36,691 nt of DNA from an uncultured Lachnospiraceae bacterium (GCA_910588815.1 CAJUQY010000030.1:1-36691), one strand, 5' to 3'; shown: positions 23,473-31,713, counted from the stretch's first letter. Program-made: numbers and translations. Notes: generated by a model from the sequence alone, not told the origin.

Positions 23473-23997
23473 ATGAAGAAAATAGAAGAGTACGTGAGAA
23501 GTATTCCGGACTTTCCGGAGGAGGGCATTATTTTCCGGGATGTCACTTCGATCCTGCAGGATGCGGACGGGCTCCATCTGGCCATTGATCTTTTGCAGGA
23601 AACTCTTGCGGGAATTGATTTTGATGTGGTGGTGGGACCGGAGTCCAGAGGGTTTATTTTCGGCGTGCCCATTGCCTATAATCTCCACAAGGCATTTGTG
23701 CCGGTGAGGAAAAAAGGAAAGCTGCCCTGTGAGACGGTGGAGATGGAATATGAGCTGGAGTATGGCAGTGCGGTCATCGAGATGCACAAGGATTCCATTA
23801 CACCGGGACAGAAGGTGGTCATTATCGATGACCTGATCGCGACAGGCGGAACCATAGAAGCCATTGTCAAGTTGGTGGAGAGTCTTGGCGGTGAGGTGGT
23901 GAAGATCAGCTTTGTCATGGAGCTGGCAGGTCTTAAGGGCCGCGAAAAGCTTGCGGGATATGATGTCTCCAGCGTGATTTGCTACGAAGGGAAATAA
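23473..23997 (+). CDS. apt: adenine phosphoribosyltransferase
   Basis: A 174-residue purine-salvage enzyme that makes AMP from adenine and PRPP in the cytoplasm. It opens with the typical YVRSIPDFPEEGIIFRDVTSIL. VVGPESRGFIFGVPIA and VPVRKKGKLPCETVEMEYELEYG follow, with the PRPP-binding loop VVIIDDLIATGGT near residues 116-128. Length is normal. The gene adjoins a RecJ-like nuclease upstream, an arrangement known in Firmicutes (recJ-apt, often followed by relA, which is absent here). ktrB starts 15 bases downstream, so both may share the apt promoter. Confidence 0.97.
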   Translation: MKKIEEYVRSIPDFPEEGIIFRDVTSILQDADGLHLAIDLLQETLAGIDFDVVVGPESRGFIFGVPIAYNLHKAFVPVRKKGKLPCETVEMEYELEYGSAVIEMHKDSITPGQKVVIIDDLIATGGTIEAIVKLVESLGGEVVKISFVMELAGLKGREKLAGYDVSSVICYEGK

Positions 23998-24012
23998 ATT
24001 GGCGGTAAGATT

Positions 24013-25395
24013 ATGAAAGAAAAAAAGATTTTCCCCAGGAAGAAACGGGGATTAAGCACCACCAGGATCATCGCACTGGGCTTTGCGGCGGCGATCCTGG
24101 TGGGCGCCTTCATTTTGATGCTTCCGGTCTCCGCGGCAGACGGAACTTGGACCAATCCCATTGACGCGCTGTTCACGGCTACGACCAGCATCTGTGTGAC
24201 GGGGCTTGTGACGGTGACGACAGCGGCCCATTGGAGCCTGTTTGGCCAGATTGTGATCCTTATTCTGGCGCAGCTGGGGGGTCTCGGCGTTATCACGGCA
24301 GCCATGTGCGTTCTGATTTTGGTTGGGAAAAGGATTACACTTAAGGATCGGATGCTGATTCAGGAAACCTACAATATGGATACCCTTTCCGGCCTGGTTA
24401 AATTGGTGGTAAGGATTGTAAAGGGGACTTTTTTGCTGGAAGGGATCGGGGCGGTTCTCTACGCGACGGTATTTATTCCCGAATACGGCTTTTTTCCGGG
24501 CCTTTGGAAATCCATATTCAATGCGGTTTCGGCTTTCTGCAATGCGGGGATGGATGTGCTGGGGGAGAGCAGCCTCCGTGCCTATGCGGAAAATCCGGTG
24601 GTCAATATCACAACGATACTTCTGATTATTCTAAGCGGTCTCGGTTTTATCGTCTGGTGGAACCTTATTGATTCCTGGAGGGGGAGGAAGAAACGGAGGC
24701 GGGGCTTCGCGGCAGGATTGACCATACATACGAAGCTGGTGCTGATCATGACGTCCGCTCTGGTGTTTGGCGGAGCTCTGCTGTTTTTTCTTTTTGAATA
24801 CCGCAATCCGGCGACCATCGGGAATATGGGGGCAGGGAGCAAGGTGATGGCTTCCGTTTTCCAGTCGGTGACTACGAGAACTGCAGGCTTTGAGACCATT
24901 CCTCAGGCGAATCTGACGGAGGGGTCCACCCTTCTGACCATGATATTGATGCTGATCGGAGGTTCCCCGGCCGGAACCGCGGGGGGCATTAAGACCACTA
25001 CGGTGGGAATCCTGTTTCTGATTATATTGTCCACGGTTCGGGGAAAGCGGGAGACGGAATTCATGAAGCGGAGAATTTCCGAAGATGCGGGGCGGACAGC
25101 GCTGACGGTAGTGGGACTTGCGCTTATGGTAGTAATCGGAGCGTCTTTTCTCCTGTTCGCCACAGACGGTCTGGAATTTAAGGATACGGTCTATGAGGTG
25201 GTGTCGGCCATGGGAACGGTAGGGCTGAGCAGGGGGATCACTTCCGGCTTAAGCACGGTCGGAAAGATGATTATTATAGTAGTCATGTATATCGGGCGGA
25301 TCGGACCGGTAACGCTGGCTTTGGCTTTGGCCATGAAGCGGAGAGGGAAGGATCAGGGCATTTCTCTTCCGGAGGAACGGATTTTGATTGGGTGA
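24013..25395 (+). CDS. ktrB: Ktr-type potassium (Na+-dependent) transporter membrane subunit KtrB
   Basis: A 460-residue membrane pore protein of the TrkH/KtrB superfamily, shorter than the TrkH at 274 and of KtrB type. The four pore loops are visible: TATTSICVTGLVT near residue 57, VSAFCNAGMDVLG near 175, SVTTRTAGFETI near 285 and VSAMGTVGLSRGIT near 400. A basic N-terminus (MKEKKIFPRKKRG) faces the cytoplasm. The regulatory subunit KtrA lies downstream, but after an unusually long 178-base gap that contains a hairpin. The ribosome site is weak (GGCGG). This is the second potassium uptake system in the window. Confidence 0.93.
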   Translation: MKEKKIFPRKKRGLSTTRIIALGFAAAILVGAFILMLPVSAADGTWTNPIDALFTATTSICVTGLVTVTTAAHWSLFGQIVILILAQLGGLGVITAAMCVLILVGKRITLKDRMLIQETYNMDTLSGLVKLVVRIVKGTFLLEGIGAVLYATVFIPEYGFFPGLWKSIFNAVSAFCNAGMDVLGESSLRAYAENPVVNITTILLIILSGLGFIVWWNLIDSWRGRKKRRRGFAAGLTIHTKLVLIMTSALVFGGALLFFLFEYRNPATIGNMGAGSKVMASVFQSVTTRTAGFETIPQANLTEGSTLLTMILMLIGGSPAGTAGGIKTTTVGILFLIILSTVRGKRETEFMKRRISEDAGRTALTVVGLALMVVIGASFLLFATDGLEFKDTVYEVVSAMGTVGLSRGITSGLSTVGKMIIIVVMYIGRIGPVTLALALAMKRRGKDQGISLPEERILIG

Positions 25396-25511
25396 TGATT
25401 TGAGAGTCCGGGGAAAGCCGGCAGATGCAGAAAAGCGCGGAATTATGGGAATGTTCAGCTAAAAACGCGAAAGAAATAAAAGAAGAAAAAAAGAAACAAA
25501 AAAGTTTCAAA

Positions 25512-25555
25512 ACAAAACAGAATATGCCGCGACGGCTAATTTTGAACTGTTTTGT
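25512..25555 (+). other. stem-loop in the ktrB-ktrA intergenic region
   Basis: ACAAAACAG (25512-25520) pairs perfectly with CTGTTTTGT (25547-25555), and an inner GCCG-CGA-CGGC hairpin occupies 25526-25536. The structure ends 19 bases before the ktrA start codon, close to its weak ribosome site. It has no T-tract typical of a terminator on the + strand. It may modulate the ratio of KtrB to KtrA, or be an mRNA processing site. The preceding bases 25440-25510 are very A-rich. Confidence 0.5.
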
Positions 25556-25573
25556 CAGGAAAGGCGGACCAAA

Positions 25574-26224
25574 ATGGCGAAAAAAGAATTTGCAGTTTTC
25601 GGGTTGGGGGAATTTGGAAGCAGCATTGCGATCACTCTGGAGGAGAGCGGCTGTCAGGTGCTGGCCGTGGACAGCAGGGAGGAGCGGGTTCAGAATATCT
25701 CGGAATTTGTTACTCACGCGGTTTGCGCCAATGTGGCCGAACAGGCGGTGGTGAGGTCCTTCGGGGTCCACAATATGGACGGGGTGATTGTGGGAATCGG
25801 AGAAAATCTGGAGTCCAGCATTATGGCGACCATCTGTGCCAAGGAATGCGGTGTGCCGTATGTGCTTGCGAAGGCCAACAGCGATATGCATGCGGCGGTA
25901 TTAAAAAAGGTGGGGGCCGATCAGGTGATCTTCCCGGAAAAGGCCACAGGAATCCGGCTGGGGCGAAATCTGGCCTCCGGCAATTTTCTCGACACCATTG
26001 AGTTGTCCAAAAAGTTCAGTATGGTGGAGATCGAGGTTCCTTCCAAATGGATTGGCAAGAGCATCCGGGAACTGAATCTTCGGAGGAGGGGGATCAACAT
26101 CATTGCCAGAAAAGGCGATCTGGAGGATATTGTCCTGATTGTGGATCCGGACCGGGTGATCGAAGGCACGGAGACTTTTATTATTATTGGAAGCAACAAG
26201 GATCTGGAGCGGGAACTTTTGTAG
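25574..26224 (+). CDS. ktrA: potassium transporter gating subunit KtrA
   Basis: A 216-residue cytoplasmic RCK protein that forms an octameric ring under KtrB. The N-terminal RCK_N has the nucleotide-binding FGLGEFGSSIAITL with an acidic residue after the second strand (AVDSREERVQ). Also present are GVIVGIGENLESSI, AKANSDMHAAVLKKVGADQVIFPE and, from about residue 140, the RCK_C domain (EIEVPSKWIGKSIRELNLRRRGINIIARKG), which binds c-di-AMP in characterised Firmicute homologues. It is complete and partners the KtrB upstream. Its ribosome site is weak and lies beside a stem-loop. Confidence 0.95.
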   Translation: MAKKEFAVFGLGEFGSSIAITLEESGCQVLAVDSREERVQNISEFVTHAVCANVAEQAVVRSFGVHNMDGVIVGIGENLESSIMATICAKECGVPYVLAKANSDMHAAVLKKVGADQVIFPEKATGIRLGRNLASGNFLDTIELSKKFSMVEIEVPSKWIGKSIRELNLRRRGINIIARKGDLEDIVLIVDPDRVIEGTETFIIIGSNKDLERELL

Positions 26225-26252
26225 GCGGAGGTCCAGGCAGACGGGAGTATTT

Positions 26253-27038
26253 ATGAGGATCGACAGTGCGAAGAGCAATCAGGTAAAGCAGGTGGCGGCC
26301 CTTCAGAAAAAGGCTAGATACAGGAGAGAGCTGGGAGAGTTTGTGGTGGAGGGCATAAAAATGGTGCGGGAGGCTCCGAGGGAGAGATTGCTTTCTGTTT
26401 ATGCTGCGGATTCCTTCCTGGAACAGGGCGGAGAAGGGAAGCTTGGCGGCATTCCTTTTACGGCCGTATCGGATCAGGCCTTTAAGGCAATGGCGGATAC
26501 ACAGACTCCCCAGGGGGTTTTGGCAGTGGTGAAAGCCATGGAATGGAGGCGGGAGGATTTTTCGGCTGGGGGAAGAGCGCTGCTTCTGTTTCTGGAAAAT
26601 ATCCAGGATCCCGGCAATCTGGGGACTATTTTCCGGGCCGGGGAGGGAGCCGGGGTGACAGGCATCCTCATGAGCCGGGATACGGCAGATGTGTACAATC
26701 CCAAGGTGATCCGCTCCACCATGGGTTCCGTATACCGGATCCCTTTTGCGGTCTGCGATGACCTTTCGGAAGTGCTGGGCAAATGTCACAAAGTGGGGAT
26801 TGCCTCCTACGCGGCCCATCTCGGAGGAGAAAAAAATTATGATCAGGAGGATTATAGAAAACCGTCGGCCTTTTTGATCGGCAATGAGGCGGCGGGGCTT
26901 TCGGAAAAGCTTTCCTCTGCCGCCAATTTTTTGATAAAAATTCCCATGGAGGGGCAGGTGGAATCCCTGAATGCGGCGGTGGCGGCATCCGTTCTCATGT
27001 ACGAGGCGGCCCGCCAGAGGCGGCAGTTAAAGGAATAA
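26253..27038 (+). CDS. TrmH/SpoU-family RNA 2'-O-methyltransferase
   Basis: A 261-residue SPOUT methyltransferase with an N-terminal substrate-binding domain (KARYRRELGEFVVEGIKMVREA, typical of the RlmB/TsnR branch) and a C-terminal knot domain: ENIQDPGNLGTIFRAGEGAGV near residue 120, STMGSVYRIPF near 160, FLIGNEAAGLS near 210 and IKIPMEGQVESLNAAVAASVLMYE near 228. It should methylate a ribose in 23S rRNA or tRNA. Which base is not predictable, so I give no symbol. ATG 26253 follows GGGAG; a longer in-frame start inside ktrA is rejected. It lies 28 bases after ktrA and ends before a terminator. Confidence 0.9.
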   Translation: MRIDSAKSNQVKQVAALQKKARYRRELGEFVVEGIKMVREAPRERLLSVYAADSFLEQGGEGKLGGIPFTAVSDQAFKAMADTQTPQGVLAVVKAMEWRREDFSAGGRALLLFLENIQDPGNLGTIFRAGEGAGVTGILMSRDTADVYNPKVIRSTMGSVYRIPFAVCDDLSEVLGKCHKVGIASYAAHLGGEKNYDQEDYRKPSAFLIGNEAAGLSEKLSSAANFLIKIPMEGQVESLNAAVAASVLMYEAARQRRQLKE

Positions 27039-27062
27039 ATGGGATATGCTTCAAAGCAGGAG

Positions 27063-27111
27063 GCGTTTTTCGCGGGACACAGATACTTGTGTTTTGGGAG
27101 GAACGCTTTTC
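27063..27111 (+). terminator. probable terminator after the TrmH-family gene
   Basis: GCGTT (27063-27067) pairs with AACGC (27102-27106), with an inner ACACA/TGTGT stem, followed by TTTTCT. The stem is interrupted by loops, so it is weaker than the others. The rest of 27112-27250 is G- and A-rich with no ORF worth calling. Confidence 0.5.
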
Positions 27112-27250
27112 TATATGTAGTGCTTTTGGGGGATAAACGGGGGTGATGTTTATTCTTTTTTTGTCTGGGAGGCAGAAAAATCTGTAATGGAGCCAAAGTG
27201 GTGGCGAAAAGTCGAAAAAGGGCGGAAAAAAAGAGCAAAGTGGGAAATGG

Positions 27251-27279
27251 TTGACAAATCGAAAAGTTGGTGTTATGAT
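27251..27279 (+). promoter_or_regulatory. promoter of the SH3/3D lipoprotein gene
   Basis: TTGACA (27251-27256), 17 bases, TATGAT (27274-27279), with TGT before the -10. Transcription should start near 27286, giving a leader of about 90 bases that contains the stem-loop at 27296-27353. Confidence 0.8.
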
Positions 27280-27295
27280 GACGGTGTAACAAAGT

Positions 27296-27353
27296 TGTAA
27301 CAATTGACCCAGAGGCTTAATATTTGAGTCTGGCAGGAGTCAAAAATGTTACA
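27296..27353 (+). other. structured 5' leader stem-loop before the 3D lipoprotein gene
   Basis: Nested pairing: TGTAACA (27296-27302) with TGTTACA (27347-27353), TTGAC (27304-27308) with GTCAA (27339-27343), and CCAGA (27309-27313) with TCTGG (27329-27333). The terminal loop has 15 bases and there is a 5-base bulge. It lies wholly inside the predicted leader and ends about ten bases before the AAGGAGG ribosome site. I do not recognise a known riboswitch in it, including the c-di-AMP (ydaO) class often found before cell-wall genes. Confidence 0.5.
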
Positions 27354-27375
27354 GCAGGTCACAAGGAGGTGTACA

Positions 27376-29016
27376 ATGTTAACCAGAAAGAAAAGCATCG
27401 TTTCATGCTTTATCGCCGGTTCATTGCTTTGTACTCTGATTTCCTGTGGGAATCCGGACAGTGCGTCCGCAGGGGAGGCCACGACGGTGGCGTCCGCAGA
27501 GGGGCCGCCGGAATCACAAGGGGAAGTCCAAGACATCAGGAAAACCTCACTGGAAGAAAATACGAGAGAAATTGTAAAGACTGCAATAAAGAGTACAGAA
27601 AGCGACAGTCAGCGTGACGGGGAGGCTTCCGGGAATCAGGAAGCACAGACGGAGGCCATGGCGGCAAAGATCGCCGGAGCTTCGGTGAAGAGTGGCGCTG
27701 CAGACTACCAAACAACCCCACAGAACGGGCAGATTGTCCAGACGGATGGAACGCAGGCAGAGGGAGCGGCGGAGCCGGTGGAGACGTCGCCGGCCCAGGT
27801 CATTGCCCCGGAGCTGGAAAATAAGGTCGTCACCACAGTGACGGATACTTATCTGAATATTCGCCTGGAGCCCTCCGAGGACAGCGAGATTGTCGGACGC
27901 TTGTATGAAGGAAGCGCCGGAGATGTCCTGGAGACGGCGGAGGGATGGACGAAGATTTCCTCCGGCGGTGTGGAGGGCTGGGTCCACAATGAGTATGTGG
28001 TATCCGGTGAAGCGGCACAGAATTTTGCCGAGGAATCTCTGGGGCAGGTTGCAACTGTCACGGAGGAGGGGGTTCGTGTGAGAGCGGATGCATCCCTGGA
28101 CTCCCCCTGGGTCGGCATGGTGGATTTGAACGGAACCTACCGGGTTGTGCCCGAGGTGCCGCCCGTGGAAGAAGCGGCTGCCGAGCCTGAGACTGTGCCG
28201 GAGACAGAGGCTGTGCCGGAGGAACAGAGCAGTGCGGAGACGCAGGAACCTGCAGTACAGCAGACAGAACCAGAAGCCGTGCCGGAGAGTGCGGAGGCGT
28301 TGGAGCCGGAGATGCCTGCGGCTTTGGATGCCCCTGTAGGGGCAGAGGCTCTTGTTATTCCGGAGACGACGGAAACGTCCGAACAACCGGTGCAGACGCA
28401 GCCGGTGCAGACGCAGCCGGTGCAGACTCAGCCCGCCGAGGCGACGCCTGCGGCAGAACAACCGACGGAGACGCCGCCTGCGGAAGCAGAACTCAGGTGG
28501 ATTAAGATCATTTATGAGGAAGACAAGGAAGGTTATGTCTGTGCGGATTACGTGACGACGTCCTTTGTGCTTGGGAAGGCCAAGTCTATGGAAGAGATTC
28601 GTGCAGAGGAGGAGGCGGCTGCGAGAGCGGAAGCCGAGCGGAGAGCAGCGAAGAAAGCCGAGAGAGAGAGAGAGGCCGCAAAGGCGGCGGAAGACACTTC
28701 GGCGGGTTCCGGCTGGGTGTCTCTTGGAGAATTTAAGATCACGGCTTACTGCGGCGGCGCATGCTGCAACGGGCAGTGGGCAGGAACGACTTCTTCAGGG
28801 GCGGCTCCCACGGAGGGGCGTACCATCGCTGTGGCCCCCGGACTGATTCCTTACGGAACCAGGGTCAAGGTTGCCGGTATTGACGGTGTGTTTGTGGCCG
28901 AGGATACAGGAGGCTTTGCCAACAGCAACCCCAGACAGATCGATATCTATTATGCGGATCACGGACGTGCCACCAGCCGGGGCGTGTCTTACAGGGAAAT
29001 TTGGGTGCAGAGATAG
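27376..29016 (+). CDS. cell-wall lipoprotein with SH3 domains and a C-terminal 3D domain
   Basis: A 546-residue exported protein. The signal peptide ends in TLISC with a lipidated Cys24. A Thr/Glu/Ser-rich linker follows. The first bacterial SH3 domain spans about residues 155-210 (VTDTYLNIRLEPSEDSEIV to EGWVHNEYV). A second begins near 225 (VTEEGVRVRADASLDSPWV), stops near 258, and resumes at 372 (ELRWIKIIYEEDKEGYVCADYVT); the ~113 residues between are Pro/Glu-rich with QPVQT repeats. A charged helical segment (405-445) leads to the 3D domain at about 452-546 (FKITAYCGGACCNG, VAEDTGG, QIDIYY), a double-psi barrel related to MltA and Rpf/YuiC murein enzymes. It probably cuts or binds peptidoglycan. 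ATG 27376 follows AAGGAGG. Confidence 0.88.
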   Translation: MLTRKKSIVSCFIAGSLLCTLISCGNPDSASAGEATTVASAEGPPESQGEVQDIRKTSLEENTREIVKTAIKSTESDSQRDGEASGNQEAQTEAMAAKIAGASVKSGAADYQTTPQNGQIVQTDGTQAEGAAEPVETSPAQVIAPELENKVVTTVTDTYLNIRLEPSEDSEIVGRLYEGSAGDVLETAEGWTKISSGGVEGWVHNEYVVSGEAAQNFAEESLGQVATVTEEGVRVRADASLDSPWVGMVDLNGTYRVVPEVPPVEEAAAEPETVPETEAVPEEQSSAETQEPAVQQTEPEAVPESAEALEPEMPAALDAPVGAEALVIPETTETSEQPVQTQPVQTQPVQTQPAEATPAAEQPTETPPAEAELRWIKIIYEEDKEGYVCADYVTTSFVLGKAKSMEEIRAEEEAAARAEAERRAAKKAEREREAAKAAEDTSAGSGWVSLGEFKITAYCGGACCNGQWAGTTSSGAAPTEGRTIAVAPGLIPYGTRVKVAGIDGVFVAEDTGGFANSNPRQIDIYYADHGRATSRGVSYREIWVQR

Positions 29017-29026
29017 GAAAGTGAGG

Positions 29027-29066
29027 CTGCCGTACCGAGGGAAAACCGGAGGTACGGCAGTTTTTT
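29027..29066 (+). terminator. terminator after the 3D lipoprotein gene
   Basis: CTGCCGTACC (29027-29036) and GGTACGGCAG (29051-29060) form a perfect 10-bp stem followed by six T residues. Confidence 0.93.
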
Positions 29067-29140
29067 CATCATATAGAAAATCCCTGCGGATTTCCTATCA
29101 TAAAAATTTATCTTGCATAGAAACTCCTTTTATTGCTATC

Positions 29141-29169
29141 TTGTAATAAATGCCAAATTAGGGTATACT
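29141..29169 (+). promoter_or_regulatory. promoter of nfeD and the following operon
   Basis: TTGTAA (29141-29146), 17 bases, TATACT (29164-29169). The leader to ATG 29248 is about 70 bases. This is the last clear promoter before the greA promoter at 34335, so it may serve the whole nfeD-dusB block. Confidence 0.65.
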
Positions 29170-29247
29170 ATTCAGGTAAGCGGAGGAGTTTTTGTTTTAC
29201 AGAGGAAAAGAACATATGTTTGATATATAAGGAAGGGAGTGGGTGTT

Positions 29248-29679
29248 ATGATTGCAATCTATTGGCTGATCGGGATCATTGTGCTTCTGATTATTGAAGT
29301 TCTGACTATGGGACTGACGACGGTTTGGTTTGCGGGAGGGACGCTGGCAGCCTTTATTGCATGTGTGGCCGGAGCGGATCTGTTGATTCAGATCGTTCTG
29401 TGTGGGGCCGTGTCTCTGGTGCTTCTTTTTTTTACCAGGCCCTTTGCCAGACGGTATATCAATAAAGATGTGGAAAAAACCAATGTGGAAGGACTGATTG
29501 GCCGTGAGGCCCGTGTGACGGAGCAGATCAATAACCGGCTGGACGCAGGAGAGGCGGTGCACGCAGGGCAGTACTGGTCGGCCCGCTCTGTCTGTGACAG
29601 CGAGATCATTGATGTGGGAAGCAGGGTGGTGATCGAAGCGGTGAGCGGTGTGAAGCTGATCGTCCGGGAGATCAGGTGA
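29248..29679 (+). CDS. NfeD-family membrane protein
   Basis: A 143-residue protein of the short NfeD type. It has an N-terminal membrane region with about three segments (IAIYWLIGIIVLLIIEVLTMG, TVWFAGGTLAAFIACVAG, IQIVLCGAVSLVLLFF), then a soluble OB-fold domain from about residue 75 (NVEGLIGREARVTEQINN to GSRVVIEAVSGVKLIVREI). NfeD proteins are encoded beside SPFH proteins and are thought to assist membrane microdomains; the SPFH gene follows here after 75 bases. ATG 29248 sits eight bases after GGAAGGGAG; the in-frame GTG at 29239 overlaps that site. Confidence 0.92.
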   Translation: MIAIYWLIGIIVLLIIEVLTMGLTTVWFAGGTLAAFIACVAGADLLIQIVLCGAVSLVLLFFTRPFARRYINKDVEKTNVEGLIGREARVTEQINNRLDAGEAVHAGQYWSARSVCDSEIIDVGSRVVIEAVSGVKLIVREIR

Positions 29680-29754
29680 GGTCTTGTGGACCTGTGTAGA
29701 ATCGGTGAGTACATTGTTTTTTATATTAATAGCTGAGTGAGGAGGAAATGAGTG

Positions 29755-30711
29755 ATGAACGGAGGATTTTTAATTGCAGCGGCCGGTATCTGGACATTGG
29801 TGGCGATCGCCATTTTGCTTGTGATTGCCTTGATGGTTGTTGTATCCTGTATTAAGATCGTCCCCCAGGCGCGGGCGGTGGTGCTGGAACGGCTGGGCGG
29901 CTATCGGACGACATGGTCGGTGGGGCTTCATGTGAAGGCTCCCTTCATTGACCGGGTGGCGAAGCGGGTGAATTTAAAGGAGCAGGTGATTGATTTCAAG
30001 CCCCAGCCGGTGATTACCAAGGATAATGTAACCATGCAGATCGATACGGTGGTGTTTTTCCAGATTACAGATCCGAAGCTGTATGCTTACGGTGTGGAAA
30101 ATCCCCTGATGGCCATTGAAAACCTGACGGCTACTACATTGAGAAATATTATCGGTGATCTGGAGTTGGATCAGACCCTGACGTCCAGAGAACTGATCAA
30201 TACGAAGATGCGGACCCAGCTTGATGTGGCGACGGATCCCTGGGGGATCAAGGTCAACCGTGTGGAGTTGAAAAACATCATTCCACCCAGAGAGATTCAG
30301 GATTCCATGGAGAAGCAGATGAAGGCGGAGCGTGAGCGCCGTGAGAAGATCCTGCAGGCAGAGGGCGAGAAGAAGTCTACAATTCTGGTGGCAGAGGGCA
30401 AGAAGGAATCGGCGATCCTGGACGCAGAGGCCGAGAAGCAGGCGGCGATCCTGCGGGCGGAGGCGAAGAAGGAAGCGACTATCCGTGAGGCGGAGGGCCA
30501 GGCACAGGCTATCTTGAAGGTCCAGGAGGCCAATGCGGAAGGTATCCGTCTGATCAAGGAGGCGGGAGCGGACGAGGCGGTGCTCCGGCTTAAGAGCTTG
30601 GAGGCGTTTGCCAAGGCGGCAGACGGCCAGGCGACGAAGATTATCATTCCCTCGGAGATTCAGGGGATTGCAGGCGGACTCAAAAGCTTGGCAGAAGTGG
30701 TGAAGGATTGA
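29755..30711 (+). CDS. SPFH-domain membrane protein (stomatin/paraslipin, QmcA-like)
   Basis: A 318-residue protein with one N-terminal membrane helix (TLVAIAILLVIALMVVVSCI). The SPFH/band-7 domain follows (PQARAVVLERLGGYRTTWSVGLHVKAPFIDRV to INTKMRTQLDVATDPWGIKVNRVELKNI). From about residue 185 a long coiled coil is built of ~11-residue Ala/Glu/Lys repeats (ILxAEGxKKES), then a C-terminal oligomerisation part. Such proteins build large membrane-bound rings that organise membrane domains and protease partners. GGAGG at 29741-29745 precedes ATG 29755. It pairs with nfeD upstream, as usual, and argF follows after 25 bases. Confidence 0.94.
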   Translation: MNGGFLIAAAGIWTLVAIAILLVIALMVVVSCIKIVPQARAVVLERLGGYRTTWSVGLHVKAPFIDRVAKRVNLKEQVIDFKPQPVITKDNVTMQIDTVVFFQITDPKLYAYGVENPLMAIENLTATTLRNIIGDLELDQTLTSRELINTKMRTQLDVATDPWGIKVNRVELKNIIPPREIQDSMEKQMKAERERREKILQAEGEKKSTILVAEGKKESAILDAEAEKQAAILRAEAKKEATIREAEGQAQAILKVQEANAEGIRLIKEAGADEAVLRLKSLEAFAKAADGQATKIIIPSEIQGIAGGLKSLAEVVKD

Positions 30712-30736
30712 GGAACGGACGGAGGATAAGACGACG

Positions 30737-31684
30737 ATGGAGGTTATGAAGAGCCTGAAAGGGCGGAATTTTTTGACATTAAAGGATTTCACGCCGGAGG
30801 AGATTCAGAATTTCCTGGATCTGGCCGCAGATTTAAAGGCGAAGAAGAGGCAGGGGATCACGGGGGACAGCTTAAAGGGAAAAAATCTGGCCCTGATTTT
30901 TGAAAAGCCTTCCACCAGGACCCGCTGCGCGTTTACGGTGGCCGGAAATGACGAGGGGGCTTTTCCCACTTATCTGGGGAAGGGGGAGATTCAGCTTGGA
31001 AAGAAGGAGAGCGTGGAGGATACGGCCAGGGTGCTCGGGCGTATGTTTGACGGAATCGAATTCCGGGGATTTCTCCATTCTCATGTGGAAGCCCTGGCGA
31101 AATATTCCGGCGTGGTGGTATGGAATGGCTTGACGGACGATTATCATCCCACACAGATCCTGGCGGATTTTTTGACCATGCAGGAGAATTTCGGACATCT
31201 GAAGGGGCTGAATTTTGTGTTTATCGGCGATGGCCGCAACAACATGTCCAACAGCCTTATGGTGGGATGCGGAAAAATGGGGGTCAATTGTACGATTATC
31301 GCGCCCAAGGCTCTGTGGCCGGAGGAGGAGTTGACGGAGATCTGCCGAGGGTATGCGAGAGATGCCGGAAGCACGTTGACGGTTACGGATGATCCGGCGG
31401 CTGTGAAGGGTGCAGACGTGATCTATACAGATGTGTGGTGTTCCATGGGTGAGGAAGAAAAAGCCGCGGAACGTATGGCACTTCTGAAGCCTTACCAGGT
31501 GAACCGGCCGCTTATGGAAACGACCGGGAAGGAGAGCACGATTTTCATGCATTGTCTGCCTGCTGTCAAGGGCAACGAGGTAACAGAGGAGGTCTTCGAG
31601 TCGAAACAGTCGGTGGTGTTTGATGAGGCGGAGAACCGTATGCATACCATTAAGGCAGTGATGGTGGCGACTCTGGGAGACTGA
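30737..31684 (+). CDS. argF: ornithine carbamoyltransferase
   Basis: A 315-residue enzyme that makes citrulline from ornithine and carbamoyl phosphate, for arginine synthesis or, in reverse, arginine catabolism. The carbamoyl-phosphate motif STRTRCAF is near residue 57, and DDYHPTQILADF near 135 is standard. The ornithine signature FMHCLPAVKGNEV near 272 separates it from aspartate carbamoyltransferase. Length is normal. GGAGG at 30721-30725 is 11 bases before ATG 30737; ATG 30746 is in frame but has its GGAGG only two bases away. No other arginine gene is adjacent, so biosynthetic versus catabolic use cannot be decided here. Confidence 0.95.
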   Translation: MEVMKSLKGRNFLTLKDFTPEEIQNFLDLAADLKAKKRQGITGDSLKGKNLALIFEKPSTRTRCAFTVAGNDEGAFPTYLGKGEIQLGKKESVEDTARVLGRMFDGIEFRGFLHSHVEALAKYSGVVVWNGLTDDYHPTQILADFLTMQENFGHLKGLNFVFIGDGRNNMSNSLMVGCGKMGVNCTIIAPKALWPEEELTEICRGYARDAGSTLTVTDDPAAVKGADVIYTDVWCSMGEEEKAAERMALLKPYQVNRPLMETTGKESTIFMHCLPAVKGNEVTEEVFESKQSVVFDEAENRMHTIKAVMVATLGD

Positions 31685-31713
31685 GGTTTTGCGGTGCGGG
31701 AGATTGAACTTTC

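Noticed and set aside
27280..27375. c-di-AMP (ydaO) riboswitch before the 3D lipoprotein
   Set aside because: The leader is under 100 bases and lacks the conserved ydaO core; only a single nested hairpin is seen.
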